DNA of 64,000 nucleotides, from assembly GCF_050948175.1 (NCBI RefSeq), contig NW_027490405.1:186001-250000 (forward strand), written 5' to 3'. This document shows, in pieces, positions 63,551 to 64,000 of this stretch (positions are counted from its first letter, which is position 1; the number at the start of each line of letters is the position of its first letter). The notes beneath the pieces were generated by a model. The model was given only the letters and a program-made list of their open reading frames with translations. It was not told where the DNA came from and searched no databases. Origin of the DNA: Xylocopa sonorina. Taxonomy: Eukaryota > Arthropoda > Insecta > Hymenoptera > Apidae. Both the position numbers and the translations under genes were made by a program.

Positions 63551-64000
63551 AGCATTAGAACTCTATTGCTACGATACGTAGACATCTGCAAACGCTATTT
63601 CCTAGCATGGAAGTGTCGCACTTACATTCTTTAGAAGTGAATACGTGGTATACATGACACTTCGCAATGAATATTATATCTTATTACGAAACATATATAT
63701 GAGTTGCGATATCGCGATTTAAGTAGCATTAGAACTCTATTGCTACGATACGTAGACATCTGCAAACGCTATTTCGTAGCAAGCAATAGTCGCATTTACA
63801 TTCTTTAATAGTGAATACGAGGAGTACATAACACTTCGCAATGAATATTATATCTTATCACGAAACATAGAAATGAGATGCTATATCGCGATTTAAGTAG
63901 CATTAGTACTCTATTGCTACGATTCATAGACATCTACAAACGCTATTTCCTAGCAAGCAATAGTCGCATTTACATTCTTTTGAAGTGAATACGAGGTATA
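63551..64000 (+). repeat. Diverged monomers at the right edge of the window
   Basis: The last 2.6 monomers depart from the rest. They have CTTTAGAAGTG with TACGTGG, ATATATGAGTTGCG, AGCAAGCAATAGTCGC in two successive units, CTTTAATAGTG with GAGGAGTAC, and GATTCATAGAC. They share CGATTTAAGTAGC with the end of the 16-monomer block. The array runs off the window here. Confidence 0.85.

Larger units (their letters stand above)
9479..64000 (+). repeat. 174-bp satellite, array 2 (forward orientation)
   Basis: This is the same satellite family as array 1 in the opposite orientation. The landmark GACATCTGC recurs every 174 bp. Tracking the CT of that landmark from 9479 to 63934 gives 313 monomers with a net shift of only -7 bp, and eight small indels account for all of it. 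The consensus differs from array 1 by about eight near-fixed bases (about 95 % identity by eye). Single monomers vary further and fall into many recognisable types. The order of types repeats in blocks, which gives the higher-order and segmental duplications listed separately. No transposon or unique DNA interrupts the array, and it continues past the window edge. Confidence 0.97.

Noticed and set aside
1..64000. CRISPR array
   Set aside because: The whole 174-bp unit is repeated with no short repeat and unique spacers, and there are no cas genes.
1..64000. CENP-B box
   Set aside because: The core pattern TTCG-N4-A-N2-CGGG was not found. CGGG occurs only in the CTACGGGG cassettes and has no TTCG at the needed distance.
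1..64000. Simple telomeric repeats (TTAGG, TTAGGG, TTTAGGG)
   Set aside because: No tandem run of any of these was seen.
1..64000. Honeybee AluI-type satellite of similar length
   Set aside because: The monomer here has no regular AGCT site and is 174 bp, so length similarity alone gives no support.
1..64000. TATA-like promoter in the AT-rich part of each monomer (AATATTATATCTTATC)
   Set aside because: It is present in every monomer with no associated gene or other promoter element. AT richness alone does not support a promoter.

Overview
The whole 64 kb is satellite DNA. It is one tandem-repeat family with a 174-bp monomer, about 36 % G+C in the consensus I counted, running from the first base to the last. 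I see no gene, RNA gene, transposon, CRISPR array or unique sequence. The size and head-to-tail layout, higher-order repeats, an orientation switch and many nested duplications point to eukaryotic heterochromatin, most likely centromeric or pericentromeric. That placement is inference. I do not recognise the satellite and cannot name the species.

Array 1 (1-9478) runs in one orientation, called minus here. It keeps an exact 174-bp register for 53 consecutive full monomers. It is built from a 16-monomer higher-order unit of 2784 bp: one complete copy (1-2784), a nearly complete second copy (2785-about 5290), then rearranged partial copies (about 5600-6589 and 6590-8717) and a short mixed tail. 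At 9478/9479 the orientation flips abruptly inside a truncated monomer.

Array 2 (9479-64000) runs in the opposite orientation for about 313 monomers. It differs from array 1 by about eight near-fixed bases per monomer. I detect only eight length changes of 1-2 bp, net -7 bp, across 54.5 kb. It is a mosaic of nested tandem and dispersed duplications with steps of whole monomers (5, 6, 7, 8, 9, 10/12, 11, 14, 16 and 22). The 16-monomer step appears repeatedly here too (15.5/18.3 kb, 40.4/43.2 kb, 56.5/59.3/62.1 kb). The freshest event is a direct 2783-bp duplication at 57985-63550, in which I found only two base differences.

Inside each monomer there are three short dyad symmetries: a TTCC...GGAA element, a GCGATATCGC palindrome (or an alternative GAGATG/CATCTC stem at the same place), and CTACG-ATA-CGTAG. 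CpG is not depleted. Because 174 is divisible by three, one frame in each orientation stays open for long runs. The open frames of 60-190 codons are by-products of this and are not annotated as genes. All coordinates of block edges come from reading by eye and may be off by some tens of bases unless a base-exact junction is stated.
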